A stretch of DNA of 64,000 nt from Saccharomonospora viridis DSM 43017 (lineage in GTDB: Bacteria; Actinomycetota; Actinomycetes; Mycobacteriales; Pseudonocardiaceae): the NCBI RefSeq assembly GCF_000023865.1, contig NC_013159.1, forward strand, positions 2,382,001 through 2,446,000, written 5' to 3'. Positions 10,177 through 19,063 of the stretch are shown here, one piece after another. Below the pieces are notes generated by a model that searched no databases, was not told the DNA's origin, and saw nothing but the letters and a program-made list of their open reading frames with translations. Position numbers and translations under genes: made by a program. The first letter of the stretch is position 1; each line of letters starts with the position of its first letter.

Positions 10177-11424
10177 TTACAGCACCACGCCCAGCAGGGA
10201 GTCGACCGCGGCACGCACGAGCGCGGGCGCGGACTCGCTTCCGACCGTGCCGGATCGATGGCGCAACGCCTCGTCCACCCACGCGTCGACCGCGGCCAGC
10301 GCCTTCGGGGTGTCGAGGTCGTCGGCCAGGTGGTCGCGCAGACGATCGACAGTGGCCTCGGCGTCGGGACCGGAAGGCAGTGACACCGCCTCCCGCCACC
10401 GCGCCAAACGGCTGTTGGCCTGCTTCAGCAGTTCATCGGTCCACTCCCGATCGTCCCGGTAGTGCCCTGCGAACAGTGCCAACCGGATGGCCGAGGGGTC
10501 GACGTCGTCCGCTCGCAGGCGGGAGACGAACACCAGGTTGCCTTTGGACTTCGACATCTTCTCGCCGTCGAGACCGATCATCCCGGCGTGCACGTAGTGC
10601 CGCGCGAACGGATGCTCACCGGTCATCGCCTCGGCATGGGCCGCACTGAACTCGTGGTGCGGGAAGACGAGGTCCGAACCACCGCCCTGCACGTCGAAGC
10701 CGATACCGAGGTGTTTGAGCGCGATGGCACTGCACTCGATGTGCCATCCCGGGCGTCCGCGGCCGAGGCTGCTGTCCCACGCGGGTTCCCCGGGGCGTTC
10801 GACACGCCACAGGAGGGCGTCGAGCGGATCCCGTTTGCCTGGTCGATCCGGGTCTCCCCCACGCTCCGGGAAGATCGCGCGCATCGTCTCGTCGTCATAG
10901 TTCGACTCGTAGCCGAATCGACCGGTGAAGGAGCGGTCGAAATACACGTCGGGGTACTCGGGATCGTCGACCCGATAGGCGGCGCCGCTGGCGAGCAGCT
11001 TCTCGATCATCTCGACGACCTCGGGGATGGACTCGACGGCACCGACGAAGTCGCGCGGCGGAAGCACCCTCAGCGCTTCCATGTCCTCACGGAACAAGGC
11101 GGTCTCGCGCAGACCCAGTACGACCCAGTCTTCGGAGTCGCGTTCGGCCCGCTCCAACAGGGGATCGTCGATGTCGGTGACGTTCTGCACGTAGTGCACC
11201 TCGTGTCCGGCATCCAGCCACAGGCGGTGCACGAGATCGAACGCCAGGTACGTCGCGGCATGCCCGAGATGAGTGGCGTCATAGGGGGTGATTCCGCAGA
11301 CGTACATCTTGGCCACGCGGCCCGGGGCCGTGGGCCGAATCTGACCGGTCGCCGTGTCGTAGAGCCGCAAAGGGCGCGAGGTTCCAGGGACGCGGGGGAC
11401 GGCTACCGAGGACCAAGTCTGCAT
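10177..11424 (-). CDS. mshC: cysteine:GlcN-Ins ligase MshC (mycothiol synthesis)
   Basis: Joins cysteine to glucosaminyl-inositol using ATP, the step before acetylation to mycothiol. 415 residues, the usual length, in the cysteinyl-tRNA synthetase fold. Zinc ligands Cys43 (YVCGITPYD), Cys231 (WHIECSA) and His256 (FPHHEFSA) are all present, as is the HIGH-like THLGH at residues 51-55 and KMSKS at 289-293. It lacks the tRNA-binding C-terminal domain of CysS. ATG at 11424. It is preceded by a divergently placed TetR-P450 unit and is probably monocistronic. Confidence 0.95.
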   Translation of the reverse strand: MQTWSSVAVPRVPGTSRPLRLYDTATGQIRPTAPGRVAKMYVCGITPYDATHLGHAATYLAFDLVHRLWLDAGHEVHYVQNVTDIDDPLLERAERDSEDWVVLGLRETALFREDMEALRVLPPRDFVGAVESIPEVVEMIEKLLASGAAYRVDDPEYPDVYFDRSFTGRFGYESNYDDETMRAIFPERGGDPDRPGKRDPLDALLWRVERPGEPAWDSSLGRGRPGWHIECSAIALKHLGIGFDVQGGGSDLVFPHHEFSAAHAEAMTGEHPFARHYVHAGMIGLDGEKMSKSKGNLVFVSRLRADDVDPSAIRLALFAGHYRDDREWTDELLKQANSRLARWREAVSLPSGPDAEATVDRLRDHLADDLDTPKALAAVDAWVDEALRHRSGTVGSESAPALVRAAVDSLLGVVL

Positions 11425-11450
11425 ATCTCAACCCTATGCGTGACCGTCGA

Positions 11451-12038
11451 TCACTGTTCCGTGTGGTGCGAGCGATCCCACACAGTCCTGACACCGCTAC
11501 GCAGTTCCTCGCCGGTGGGTAGCTCGTCGGGGTCGAGTACCCACTGCACCGCGAGCCCATCGCAGACGGCGATGACGAAGCTGGCGACGGCCTTGACGGA
11601 CGGGTCGTCCGGCCTGGCCCCCTCCCCGAGGGACTCCGCGACGAGTTCGGCGACGCGGGCGCGGCAGCGGCGATACTGTTCCGCGAACTGTTCTCTCAGT
11701 ACGGGCTCACGTTCGGCCTGGGCCAACGCCTCCAGGTACGACACCACAAGTTCCCGCTCGCGGACCAGTCCCTCCAGCATGGCCGACCATGCCGAAAGTC
11801 CGCGTTCCGCCGTCGACGCGGCGGGGTCGGCCATCGCGATCCGGGCGAGTTGTTCGGTCCAGTCCTGCATCGCCTCGCCGATGGCCTCGTTGAGCAGCCC
11901 GGCCTTCGAACCGAAGTGGTAGCCGATGGAGGCCAGGTTGGTGCCCGATTCGGCCACGAGGTCACGAGCCGTGATGTGTGCGTATCCCTTGGTTCGCAAC
12001 AACCGCCGCGCGGCCGCGAGGAGAGCTTCTCGGTGGCC
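11451..12038 (-). CDS. TetR/AcrR-family regulator beside a P450 gene
   Basis: About 195 residues. The N-terminal HTH is HREALLAAARRLLRTKGYAHITARDLVAESGTNLASIGYHFGSKAGLL. The C-terminal ligand-binding domain is all-helical with AERELVVSYLEAL-like segments. It ends at 11451, 27 bp from mshC. Start is uncertain: GTG at 12038 (VGHREALL) follows CAGGG closely, while a TTG at 12086 would extend it. It is divergent from the CYP135-like P450 gene, the same arrangement as Rv0328 with CYP135A1 in M. tuberculosis, so it probably controls that gene. Confidence 0.85.
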   Translation of the reverse strand, partial: GHREALLAAARRLLRTKGYAHITARDLVAESGTNLASIGYHFGSKAGLLNEAIGEAMQDWTEQLARIAMADPAASTAERGLSAWSAMLEGLVRERELVVSYLEALAQAEREPVLREQFAEQYRRCRARVAELVAESLGEGARPDDPSVKAVASFVIAVCDGLAVQWVLDPDELPTGEELRSGVRTVWDRSHHTEQ

Positions 12039-12066
12039 CACCCCTGCAAGGGTACGGCACCGTGGG

Positions 12067-12095
12067 TGGACATCGAATCTAGACAAGCGTATAAA
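12067..12095 (+). promoter_or_regulatory. sigma-70-like promoter for a leaderless P450 mRNA
   Basis: TGGACA at 12067-12072, a 17-bp spacer and TATAAA at 12090-12095. A start 7-9 bases downstream would fall on the ATG at 12104, and no ribosome-binding sequence precedes that ATG, so a leaderless transcript is expected. The element lies within the divergent TetR-P450 region. Confidence 0.55.
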
Positions 12096-12103
12096 TCAAC
12101 GGC

Positions 12104-13459
12104 ATGGCGACCGACATCACACCGCCCGTCGTAAGGTTCGACGACGTCACCGCGACTCGGGAGCCCCCCGGCCCCCGCCTGCCCGTGGCGGCGCAGACGA
12201 TTCTGTTCGGCTCCTTCCGCCAGTACTGGCTTCCCCGGTTACGGCGACGCTACGGCGATATCGTGCGGTTGCGGATCTACCCGAAACGGTCGGTCGTCCT
12301 CCTCTCCGATGTGGAACACATCCGCGCCGTGTTCGCAGGCCCCGCATCGGTGTTCCATGCGGGTGAGGGAAACGTCATCCTCAAACCCGTCATGGGGGAG
12401 CATTCGGTGCTGCTCACCGACGAGGCCGTGCACCTGCGCGCCCGCAAATTGCTCATGCCCGCGTTCAACGGGGCGGCCCTGCGGGGATATCGCGACATGA
12501 TCACTGAACTGGCCGAGGCCGAGGTGCGGCGGTGGCCGTCGAATCGGGTGTTCTCCTCGCACGTGAGGATGCAGGAGCTGACCCTGGAAGTGATCCTGCG
12601 TGTGGTGTTCGGTGTCGCGGAAGGGCCCCGCCTCGATGAGCTGCGACACCTGTTACGCCGCATCGTCGACGTCACCCCCTTCGATCTGCTCGGCTGGCAC
12701 AACCCGAAGCTTCAAAGCTTCGGGCCATGGCGCCGATACGCACTCGTCCAACGACGCGTCGACCGACTGCTCTACACCGAGATCGCCGAACGCCGACGCG
12801 CGAAAGATCTCGCCGATCGCCGGGACGTACTGTCCCGGTTACTCACCGTCTCCGCCAGGGCCGAGAACGAGACCCCGCTGACCGACGCCGAGTTGCGGGA
12901 TCAGCTCATCACCTTGCTGCTGGCGGGGCACGAGACGACGGCCACCGCACTGGCATGGGCGCTGCACGAACTGGTCCGCGATCCCGCCGCATTCGACAGG
13001 GCCGCCCAGGCCGCCGACGAAGGCGATGACAAGTACCTCGAAGCGGTGGTCAAGGAGGCCATGCGACTGCATCCGGTGATCTCGGAGGTGGCACGGCGCC
13101 TCACGAGGGACATCCAGATCGGCGATATCCGCATCCCGAAGGGGCATACGGTGATGCCCTCGATCTCCTTGGTGCACGCCGACCCGGCCCACCATCCGGA
13201 CCCGAAGCGCTTCCGACCGGAACGGTTCCTCGGCTCCGGCCCCGCGAGCGGGACGTGGTTCCCGTTCGGCGGCGGGGTGCGCCGCTGCTTGGGCGCGGGA
13301 TTCTCCCTGCTGGAGTCGGTGATCATGCTGCGCGCGATCCTCACCCACCATCGGCTCGCACCCGACCGACCGAATCGCGAACACACCAAGCCACGCAACA
13401 TCACGATGGTGCCCGCGCGGGGCGCCCGTGTCGTCGCCACCCCCCGAAAGATCACTTAA
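12104..13459 (+). CDS. cytochrome P450, CYP135-like
   Basis: A complete 451-residue P450. Visible: proline-rich hinge PPGPRLP near residue 21, the I-helix oxygen motif AGHETTA, the K-helix ExxR in KEAMRLHP, and the haem loop FPFGGGVRRCLGAGFSLLE with the Cys ligand. Segments such as FHAGEGNVILKPVMGEHSVLLTDEAVHLRARKLLMPAF closely resemble mycobacterial CYP135/CYP138 enzymes. Substrate unknown. No ferredoxin gene is adjacent, so redox partners must come from elsewhere. It is divergent from its presumed TetR regulator. Confidence 0.92.
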   Translation: MATDITPPVVRFDDVTATREPPGPRLPVAAQTILFGSFRQYWLPRLRRRYGDIVRLRIYPKRSVVLLSDVEHIRAVFAGPASVFHAGEGNVILKPVMGEHSVLLTDEAVHLRARKLLMPAFNGAALRGYRDMITELAEAEVRRWPSNRVFSSHVRMQELTLEVILRVVFGVAEGPRLDELRHLLRRIVDVTPFDLLGWHNPKLQSFGPWRRYALVQRRVDRLLYTEIAERRRAKDLADRRDVLSRLLTVSARAENETPLTDAELRDQLITLLLAGHETTATALAWALHELVRDPAAFDRAAQAADEGDDKYLEAVVKEAMRLHPVISEVARRLTRDIQIGDIRIPKGHTVMPSISLVHADPAHHPDPKRFRPERFLGSGPASGTWFPFGGGVRRCLGAGFSLLESVIMLRAILTHHRLAPDRPNREHTKPRNITMVPARGARVVATPRKIT

Positions 13460-13567
13460 AGTGACAACAGAACTCGCATAGAGTAACGACACAGTGACGC
13501 TCCTCACATAGGGTGGGGCTGTCGCGCCCCAAGGGCGCCGATGTCCCGCCGACGAAAGAGGTGCGTC

Positions 13568-14785
13568 ATGACCAGGACGAACAGCCCCGACGAGAACGAC
13601 ACGGGCACCGGCCGTTACCTGGTGCTGCTGCAAGAGGATTCCGCCGCGGCGGGACTGCGAACGATGGCGCGCACAGCGGGGCTGCGTGTGGCCAGCACGG
13701 CCGATGTGTCCAGCGTGGGCGCTTACGACTCGTTGCGGGAAGCCGATGGACTGCTCCTGCACGACCTCGGGGTCGCGGTGGTACGGGCGGCGCGGGATCA
13801 GGTCGACTACCTGGCCCGAGCCGTCGAGGAGGGCGGACCACTGGCCTACCTCGAACCAGAACGTCTGGTCCAGGCCTACACCGCCCCGCCGACGGAACCC
13901 GGGGCACGCGACGACAAGACCGGGGCGGATCGCGCGCAGGAATCCCTGACCTGGGGGTTGCAGGCCATCGGCGTACAGGACAGCGCGGCCACCGGAGCCG
14001 GGATCAGGGTCGCGGTCCTGGACACCGGTTTCACCTCCGACCACCCTGATTTCGCCGACCGGGACGTGGAAGTGCGGTCGTTTGTGGACGGTGAGGACGC
14101 CTCCGACGGACATGGCCACGGCACCCACTGCATCGGCACCGCCTGCGGGCCACGCAACCCCGCGCAAGGCCCGGGTTACGGGGTCGCCCCCGGCGCGGAG
14201 ATCTACGCGGGCAAGGTGCTCAGCAACGAGGGCACCGGAACGGACGGCGACATCCTGTCCGGTATCGCATGGGCGGTCAACAACGGATGCGCGGTGATAT
14301 CGCTGTCCCTGGGCGCTCCGACCCGGCCAGGGGACCCCTATTCACGGACGTTCGAGACGGCGGCCCGGCGGGCCATGCAACGGAACACGCTCATCGTGGC
14401 GGCCGCGGGCAACGAAAGCGACCGCGTGGCAGGCGTGATCGCACCGGTGAGTCACCCCGCCAACTGCCCCTCGATCATGGCCGTGGGCGCGATCGACGCC
14501 GCCAAGGAAGTGGCCAACTTCTCGTGCGGAACGGTCGACCCGAACGGAGCCATCGACATCGTGGGCCCGGGCGTGAACATCCATTCCAGTTGGACCCTGC
14601 CCGAGCAGTACAACACCATCAGCGGCACCAGCATGGCCACTCCGCACGTGGCCGGGGTGGCCGCGCTGATCGCCGAGCAGCACGGTGCACGGGCCTGGGA
14701 ACTGTGGGCCCGGCTCGGCCAGGACGGACTACGCCTTCCCCTTCCGTCCACGGACGTGGGAGCGGGGCTTGTCCAAGCACCCTGA
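13568..14785 (+). CDS. subtilisin-like S8 serine protease without signal peptide
   Basis: 405 residues. Catalytic triad: Asp152 (VAVLDTGF), His184 (GHGHGTHC) and Ser355 (SGTSMATPH); oxyanion Asn282 (AAAGNESD). The first 130 residues resemble a propeptide-like or regulatory domain, and the chain ends soon after the catalytic domain. No signal peptide or membrane segment precedes it, so a cytoplasmic or non-classically exported enzyme is likely. ATG at 13568 follows AAGAGGTG. The 108-bp gap upstream holds two similar hexamer-containing stretches (CATAGAGT near 13477 and CATAGGGT near 13508), possibly tandem promoters. Confidence 0.88.
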   Translation: MTRTNSPDENDTGTGRYLVLLQEDSAAAGLRTMARTAGLRVASTADVSSVGAYDSLREADGLLLHDLGVAVVRAARDQVDYLARAVEEGGPLAYLEPERLVQAYTAPPTEPGARDDKTGADRAQESLTWGLQAIGVQDSAATGAGIRVAVLDTGFTSDHPDFADRDVEVRSFVDGEDASDGHGHGTHCIGTACGPRNPAQGPGYGVAPGAEIYAGKVLSNEGTGTDGDILSGIAWAVNNGCAVISLSLGAPTRPGDPYSRTFETAARRAMQRNTLIVAAAGNESDRVAGVIAPVSHPANCPSIMAVGAIDAAKEVANFSCGTVDPNGAIDIVGPGVNIHSSWTLPEQYNTISGTSMATPHVAGVAALIAEQHGARAWELWARLGQDGLRLPLPSTDVGAGLVQAP

Positions 14786-14792
14786 CGAAAGC

Positions 14793-14860
14793 GTCCCGTC
14801 CCACGTCGTTCGACCCGGACGGGACGAAGCCGGGACAGACACCGTGGAGGCCCCGGCTTC
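14793..14860. terminator. paired hairpins between convergent genes
   Basis: GTCCCGTC at 14793-14800 pairs with GACGGGAC at 14818-14825, and GAAGCCGGG at 14826-14834 pairs with CCCGGCTTC at 14852-14860. They lie between the stops of the protease (+) and the Clp-N protein (-), and no T-run follows. Probably a bidirectional terminator. Confidence 0.55.
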
Positions 14861-14869
14861 ACGAAGCGG

Positions 14870-15571
14870 CTAGGAAGCCGCGGCCTCCACGGCGGCGACG
14901 GCCGCTTCCTCGAGCTTCTCCTTCCGAAGACCGAGTTCGGACAGCACGCCCTTGCCGTTCTCGTGCTCCGAAAGAGCGAGCAGGATGTGCTCGGTACCGA
15001 CGTATTCGTGACCGAGCCGCAAGGCTTGCCGGAACGTCAACTCCAGCACCTTACGCGCGTCCGGGTCGTACGGGATGAGATCGGGCACCTCTTCTTCGGC
15101 CTTGGGCAGAGCCGCGAGCGCCCGCTCGCGCACGGTGTCGAGGGTCACTTCCTGCGCTTGGATCGCCACGGCCGCAACCCCTTCCGGCTCACCGACCAGC
15201 CCCAGGATCAGATGCACCGGCGTGATCGAGGCGTTGTTCGCCGATCGCGCCTCCTGCTGAGCCGCCATGACGACCTTCCTGGCCCGCGGCGTGAACCGCC
15301 GGAAACCTTCGGAAGGGTCGAGGGTCGTTGCCCTACCCGGTGAGACGAACCGCTTCTGCGCGGCCTGTTTGGTCACTCCCAGACTCTTGCCGATCTCGGT
15401 CCAGGACGCACCGGAACGGCGTGCTTGGTCGACGAAGTGTCCGATGAGGTGGTCCGCCAGCTCACCCAGGTGTTCGGCGGCGAGGACCGCGTCGGCCAGC
15501 TGCTCCAGGACGTCGGTACGGGACTTTTCGATCGCCTTGATGAGGTCGTCGAGTCGGATTTTCGACATCAT
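14870..15571 (-). CDS. Clp N-domain protein with N-terminal helix-turn-helix
   Basis: About 232 residues. The N-terminal third contains a putative HTH (SGASWTEIGKSLGVTKQAAQKRF, around residues 54-76). The C-terminal two thirds are two Clp-N repeats: FTPRARKVVMAAQQEARSANNASITPVHLILGL and a second with ARKVLELTFRQALRLGHEYVGTEHILLAL. In ClpC/ClpA this domain binds substrates or adaptors, but no AAA+ module is attached. A DNA-binding protein that senses misfolded or tagged proteins is plausible, and two matching palindromes lie directly upstream. Two ATGs overlap (15571, 15568); AAGG precedes them. Confidence 0.8.
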   Translation of the reverse strand: MMSKIRLDDLIKAIEKSRTDVLEQLADAVLAAEHLGELADHLIGHFVDQARRSGASWTEIGKSLGVTKQAAQKRFVSPGRATTLDPSEGFRRFTPRARKVVMAAQQEARSANNASITPVHLILGLVGEPEGVAAVAIQAQEVTLDTVRERALAALPKAEEEVPDLIPYDPDARKVLELTFRQALRLGHEYVGTEHILLALSEHENGKGVLSELGLRKEKLEEAAVAAVEAAAS

Positions 15572-15573
15572 GC

Positions 15574-15590
15574 GTCAACCTTAAGTTGAC
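15574..15590. promoter_or_regulatory. palindromic operator 1 before the Clp-N/HTH gene
   Basis: GTCAACCTTAAGTTGAC, a 17-bp inverted repeat with GTCAAC arms and TTGAC on the other side. It starts three bases upstream of the first ATG, so a bound protein would cover the ribosome site region. A second copy lies 28 bp away. Confidence 0.6.
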
Positions 15591-15601
15591 GATACTCGAG
15601 A

Positions 15602-15618
15602 GCCAACCTTGGGTTGAC
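15602..15618. promoter_or_regulatory. palindromic operator 2 before the Clp-N/HTH gene
   Basis: GCCAACCTTGGGTTGAC, matching the first palindrome at 14 of 17 positions. Centre-to-centre distance is 28 bp, a little under three helical turns. It lies in the 72-bp gap between the VWA gene stop and the Clp-N gene. Confidence 0.6.
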
Positions 15619-15643
15619 GGTCTCTGTGGGCCGTCTGTCCCAC

Positions 15644-17608
15644 TCACCCCCGCCGGCGACGCAGATAATCACCCACCACGGCGGCGCCGAGCCCATCGAT
15701 CTCGGGCACCACGACCCGCCCACCCGAACGCCGCGCGAGCAGATCGGCGAATGCCACCAACCGTGGCGCACCCCCGAGTCGGAACACCGTCAACGAAGCA
15801 CCGAGCTTCACCACCCTGTCCACTTGGGACAAAGTCCCGGCCAACGTGCGCGAGGTCGGCGGACGGCTGAACTCGGCGGCACCATCCGACTTCAGCCACT
15901 CCGTGGGCTCACCGGCGACGACCAGAAACACCACCGGTCGCGCACCGGGATGTCGCCGCAGGTGACGCTCGGCCAGCAACAACGTGTGCTGGAGATCGGT
16001 TCCCTGCTCCTCGACTCCCGCCATGCCGACGAAGTCACCGAGCTGGACCGACCGTGCATGCCGACCGAACGTCACCAATCGCAGTGCATCGTCGCGGAAT
16101 CGGGTGACGACAAGGTGATGCAGGGCCAACGCGGCGCGTTTCAGGGACAGCCGTCGCCCCTCGGCCACCATCGACCACGACGTGTCCACGCAGAGCGCCA
16201 CCGCCGTCCGCGCGCGATGCTCGGTCTCGACGACCTCCACGTCCGAGACGTCGAGCCTTACCCGTCCGCCTCCCTTCGCCGCGATGCGCAGTACCGCGTT
16301 GCGCACCGTCCGGGACACGTCCCACGGCTCGGTGTCACCGAACCGCCACGGCCGGGTCGTCCCCGTGGGTTCACCCCCGGCCCCAGCCGATCTCGTGTCC
16401 CGTCGACCTGCCCGAGGTCGCAGGGAACGCAGCACGTCGGCCAAGGCCGCCTCCCCCAGACGACGTACCGCCTTCGGAGTCAATCGAAGCTCTCCACCGG
16501 ATGCGCCCTCGAGCAAGCCCTGGGCTCGCAACTCGTGTTCCAATTCGGACAGCCTTCGGATGGCCTCGGCCGCCTCCGTATCGAAATGCCGTTCCCACGC
16601 GTCGAGGTCGATGGCCTCCCACCGTGCGCCCGCATGGCTCCACAGCTGCTCACCCAACGCCTCGAGCTCCGCCAATGTCACCATGGCGCGTACGCCGTCG
16701 GCTAGCTGCAATGCCTCATTCCCCCGGAATCGCGCGGGGGAGGTCCAATCCAACTCGGGGCGCAGCACACGGAGGAGATCGTCCAACTCAGACAGTCGCT
16801 GGATGATCCTCGCATCCCCGAACGCCTGGTGGGACAACCCGAGGAGTTCCCGCCGCTGTTTGGGCGCCAGCGAGTTCAGCAGTCGCTGCGCGGCCGCGGC
16901 CCGCACGCCGAGAGCGTCGATCAACTCGTCGACGTCCCTCGGGTTCTTCGCGAAGAACCCGTTGTGGCGGCGCAGGAACTCGACGAACCGCGCCTCGATG
17001 TCACCGAAGCCCTGCGCCCGTGCCGACAGCAGGGCGTTGAGGTCGAGCAACATGCGGTTGACCTGTTCGACGCGCTCGGGCGAGGTCGAATCCCGTGCCT
17101 GCAGCGCCGCCACCGTCTGCCGTGTGCCCTCGAACCGGGACCGCAACACCTGCTCCCCGAGCAACACACGGATACGTTCGGCGTTCTCACGACCGGCCGC
17201 GGTGCTCCAGGCGTAGTCGGCGAGTGCGCTCACCGCCGCGGCCGTTCCCGGCGGTAACGCGTCAAGCCACGCCCGGCGCCTCCCGGCCTCATCCGAGGGG
17301 TCGGCGAGTACGGCTCGGCGTTCGGCGGCCACCGCCTCGTCGAGTAATCGCCGAACCTCCCCCAGCGTCCCGTCGAGTCGGTATCGACGTTCGAACTCCG
17401 AACGCCGATACCACAGGCGGCGAGTCAGTTCGTCGAGGCCGGGCATGGACCGGGTACCACGCCGGAGCACCGCGTTCAGCGCCGAACGCGGCGAGGCCCC
17501 CGACAGCACGGCCGCACCGATCGCGTCCACCACCTCGCGCAGCTCGAGCGGAGGTGCCAGCGGGTCGGGGCCACCGCGGTGAGGTCCGTACGAGGACGCC
17601 AAGCCCAT
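15644..17608 (-). CDS. VWA-domain protein, MoxR partner (Rv0959-like)
   Basis: 654 residues. The N-terminal two thirds are helical and charged; the C-terminal VWA domain has the metal site DTSWSM at about residue 470 and matches MoxR-associated proteins like Rv0959. Such pairs act as chaperone-like modules in which the AAA+ partner works on a target held by the VWA protein; the target is unknown. ATG at 17608 follows AAAGGGA; a GTG at 17623 overlapping the MoxR stop as GTGA is an alternative. Cotranscribed with the MoxR gene upstream. Confidence 0.85.
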   Translation of the reverse strand: MGLASSYGPHRGGPDPLAPPLELREVVDAIGAAVLSGASPRSALNAVLRRGTRSMPGLDELTRRLWYRRSEFERRYRLDGTLGEVRRLLDEAVAAERRAVLADPSDEAGRRRAWLDALPPGTAAAVSALADYAWSTAAGRENAERIRVLLGEQVLRSRFEGTRQTVAALQARDSTSPERVEQVNRMLLDLNALLSARAQGFGDIEARFVEFLRRHNGFFAKNPRDVDELIDALGVRAAAAQRLLNSLAPKQRRELLGLSHQAFGDARIIQRLSELDDLLRVLRPELDWTSPARFRGNEALQLADGVRAMVTLAELEALGEQLWSHAGARWEAIDLDAWERHFDTEAAEAIRRLSELEHELRAQGLLEGASGGELRLTPKAVRRLGEAALADVLRSLRPRAGRRDTRSAGAGGEPTGTTRPWRFGDTEPWDVSRTVRNAVLRIAAKGGGRVRLDVSDVEVVETEHRARTAVALCVDTSWSMVAEGRRLSLKRAALALHHLVVTRFRDDALRLVTFGRHARSVQLGDFVGMAGVEEQGTDLQHTLLLAERHLRRHPGARPVVFLVVAGEPTEWLKSDGAAEFSRPPTSRTLAGTLSQVDRVVKLGASLTVFRLGGAPRLVAFADLLARRSGGRVVVPEIDGLGAAVVGDYLRRRRG

Positions 17609-17619
17609 GGCCGTCCCTT

Positions 17620-19047
17620 TCACGGTCCGTACACCGCGGTGCCACCGTCGATGTCCTTGGCCAATCGCCGGGCCAGATACAACGACTCCAAAGCCAACTC
17701 CACAGCGGCCGCGAGCCGAGGCGAGGGTTCGTCGGACAACACACCCAACCGCTGCGCCACTTCGTGCACGACCGGTAACTCGGGAAGCGCCTCGAGCACC
17801 TGGGCGGCGGTCACCCGTTCACCCGTGGCGACGAGGTTCCCGTCCGCCACCGCGTCGGCCAGCGGCCGCAGATCCAGCCCCGCGAAGACGTCATCGGCGG
17901 TCTCGGCGACGGAACGGCGCAACAGATGAGTCACATGCTCGGTTGCGCGCCCTTCCTCCCCCGGCTCGAACTCGAGTTTGCCGCGCACCACGTCGAGCAC
18001 GGTCTCCAAATCCACGGGCCTGGCCACGGCCGGTTGTTCCCCCGTCAACGCGGATCGGCGAAGCGCCGCCGCGGCGACGGTCTCGGCGGCCGCGACGGCG
18101 AGCCGCGCCGACACCCCGGAACGCTGGTCCACGACCGTGGAGGAGCGCAGATACCGCACGAACCGGGCGAGTACGGACAACAGTTCGTCACCGACTTCCG
18201 CCACCAGACGCGCCTCCTGCTTGACGATCGCCACCTCAGCGGCGACGTCGAGGGGGTAATGCGTGCGGATCTCCGCCCCGAAACGGTCCTTCAGCGGGGT
18301 GATGATGCGTCCTCGGTTCGTGTAGTCCTCCGGGTTGGCCGTGGCCACCAGCAGCACGTCCAGCGGGAGACGCAGCGTGTATCCCCGGATTTGGATGTCA
18401 CGCTCCTCCATGACGTTCAGCAACGCCACCTGGATACGCTCGACGAGGTCGGGCAACTCGTTGATCGTCACGATCCCGCGGTGTGCCCTCGGGACGAGCC
18501 CATAGTGGATCGTCTCCGGGTCACCGAGGCTGCGCCCCTCGGCGACCTTGACCGGGTCGACGTCGCCGATGAGATCCCCGACGGAGGTGTCCGGGGTGGC
18601 GAGTTTCTCGGTGTAGCGGGCGTCCCGGTGCAGCCATGTGACAGGGAGGTCGTCCCCGAGTTCGGCGGCACGTCTGCGCGAGGCGGGCGTGATGGGTGCG
18701 AGCGGATGTTCCGCCAGTTCGGAACCCTCGATCACCGGCGTCCATTCGTCGAGCAACCCCACCAGCGTCCGCGCCAACCGGGTTTTGCCCTGTCCGCGCG
18801 CACCGAGCAGCACGACGTCATGGCCGGCGAGCAATGCCCGCTCCAGTTGTGGCACCACGGTGTCGGAGAACCCCACGATGCCCGGCCACGGGTCCCGGCC
18901 CGCGCGCAACGCGGTGAGCAGATTGTCCTTGATCTCGGCTTTGACGGTGCGTGGTCGATACCCGGCGGCACGCAACTCACCCGCGGTGCGGGGGAGGTCG
19001 ACCGGGGGATGCGGCTCAGGCCGTGACGACGCCGGAACGGTCCCCAT
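17620..19047 (-). CDS. MoxR-family AAA+ ATPase (Rv0958-like)
   Basis: 475 residues. Walker A GARGQGKTRL, the segment VTINELPDLVERIQVALLNVMEERD (Walker B position) and ATANPEDYTNRGRIITPLKDRFG identify the magnesium-chelatase/MoxR clade. The start MGTVPASSRPEPHPP then RTAGELRAAGYRPRTVK matches Rv0958. The C-terminal third is helical and carries the partner-facing part. It is translationally close to the VWA gene (stop at 17620). ATG at 19047 is only 16 bp from the GTG of the divergent gene and has no clear ribosome site. Confidence 0.87.
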   Translation of the reverse strand: MGTVPASSRPEPHPPVDLPRTAGELRAAGYRPRTVKAEIKDNLLTALRAGRDPWPGIVGFSDTVVPQLERALLAGHDVVLLGARGQGKTRLARTLVGLLDEWTPVIEGSELAEHPLAPITPASRRRAAELGDDLPVTWLHRDARYTEKLATPDTSVGDLIGDVDPVKVAEGRSLGDPETIHYGLVPRAHRGIVTINELPDLVERIQVALLNVMEERDIQIRGYTLRLPLDVLLVATANPEDYTNRGRIITPLKDRFGAEIRTHYPLDVAAEVAIVKQEARLVAEVGDELLSVLARFVRYLRSSTVVDQRSGVSARLAVAAAETVAAAALRRSALTGEQPAVARPVDLETVLDVVRGKLEFEPGEEGRATEHVTHLLRRSVAETADDVFAGLDLRPLADAVADGNLVATGERVTAAQVLEALPELPVVHEVAQRLGVLSDEPSPRLAAAVELALESLYLARRLAKDIDGGTAVYGP

Positions 19048-19063
19048 CGCGGGGGAGATTCGG

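Noticed and set aside
12839-14167. Long minus-strand frame over the P450 and protease
   Set aside because: Antisense shadow; crosses two well-supported genes and an intergenic region with no start signal.
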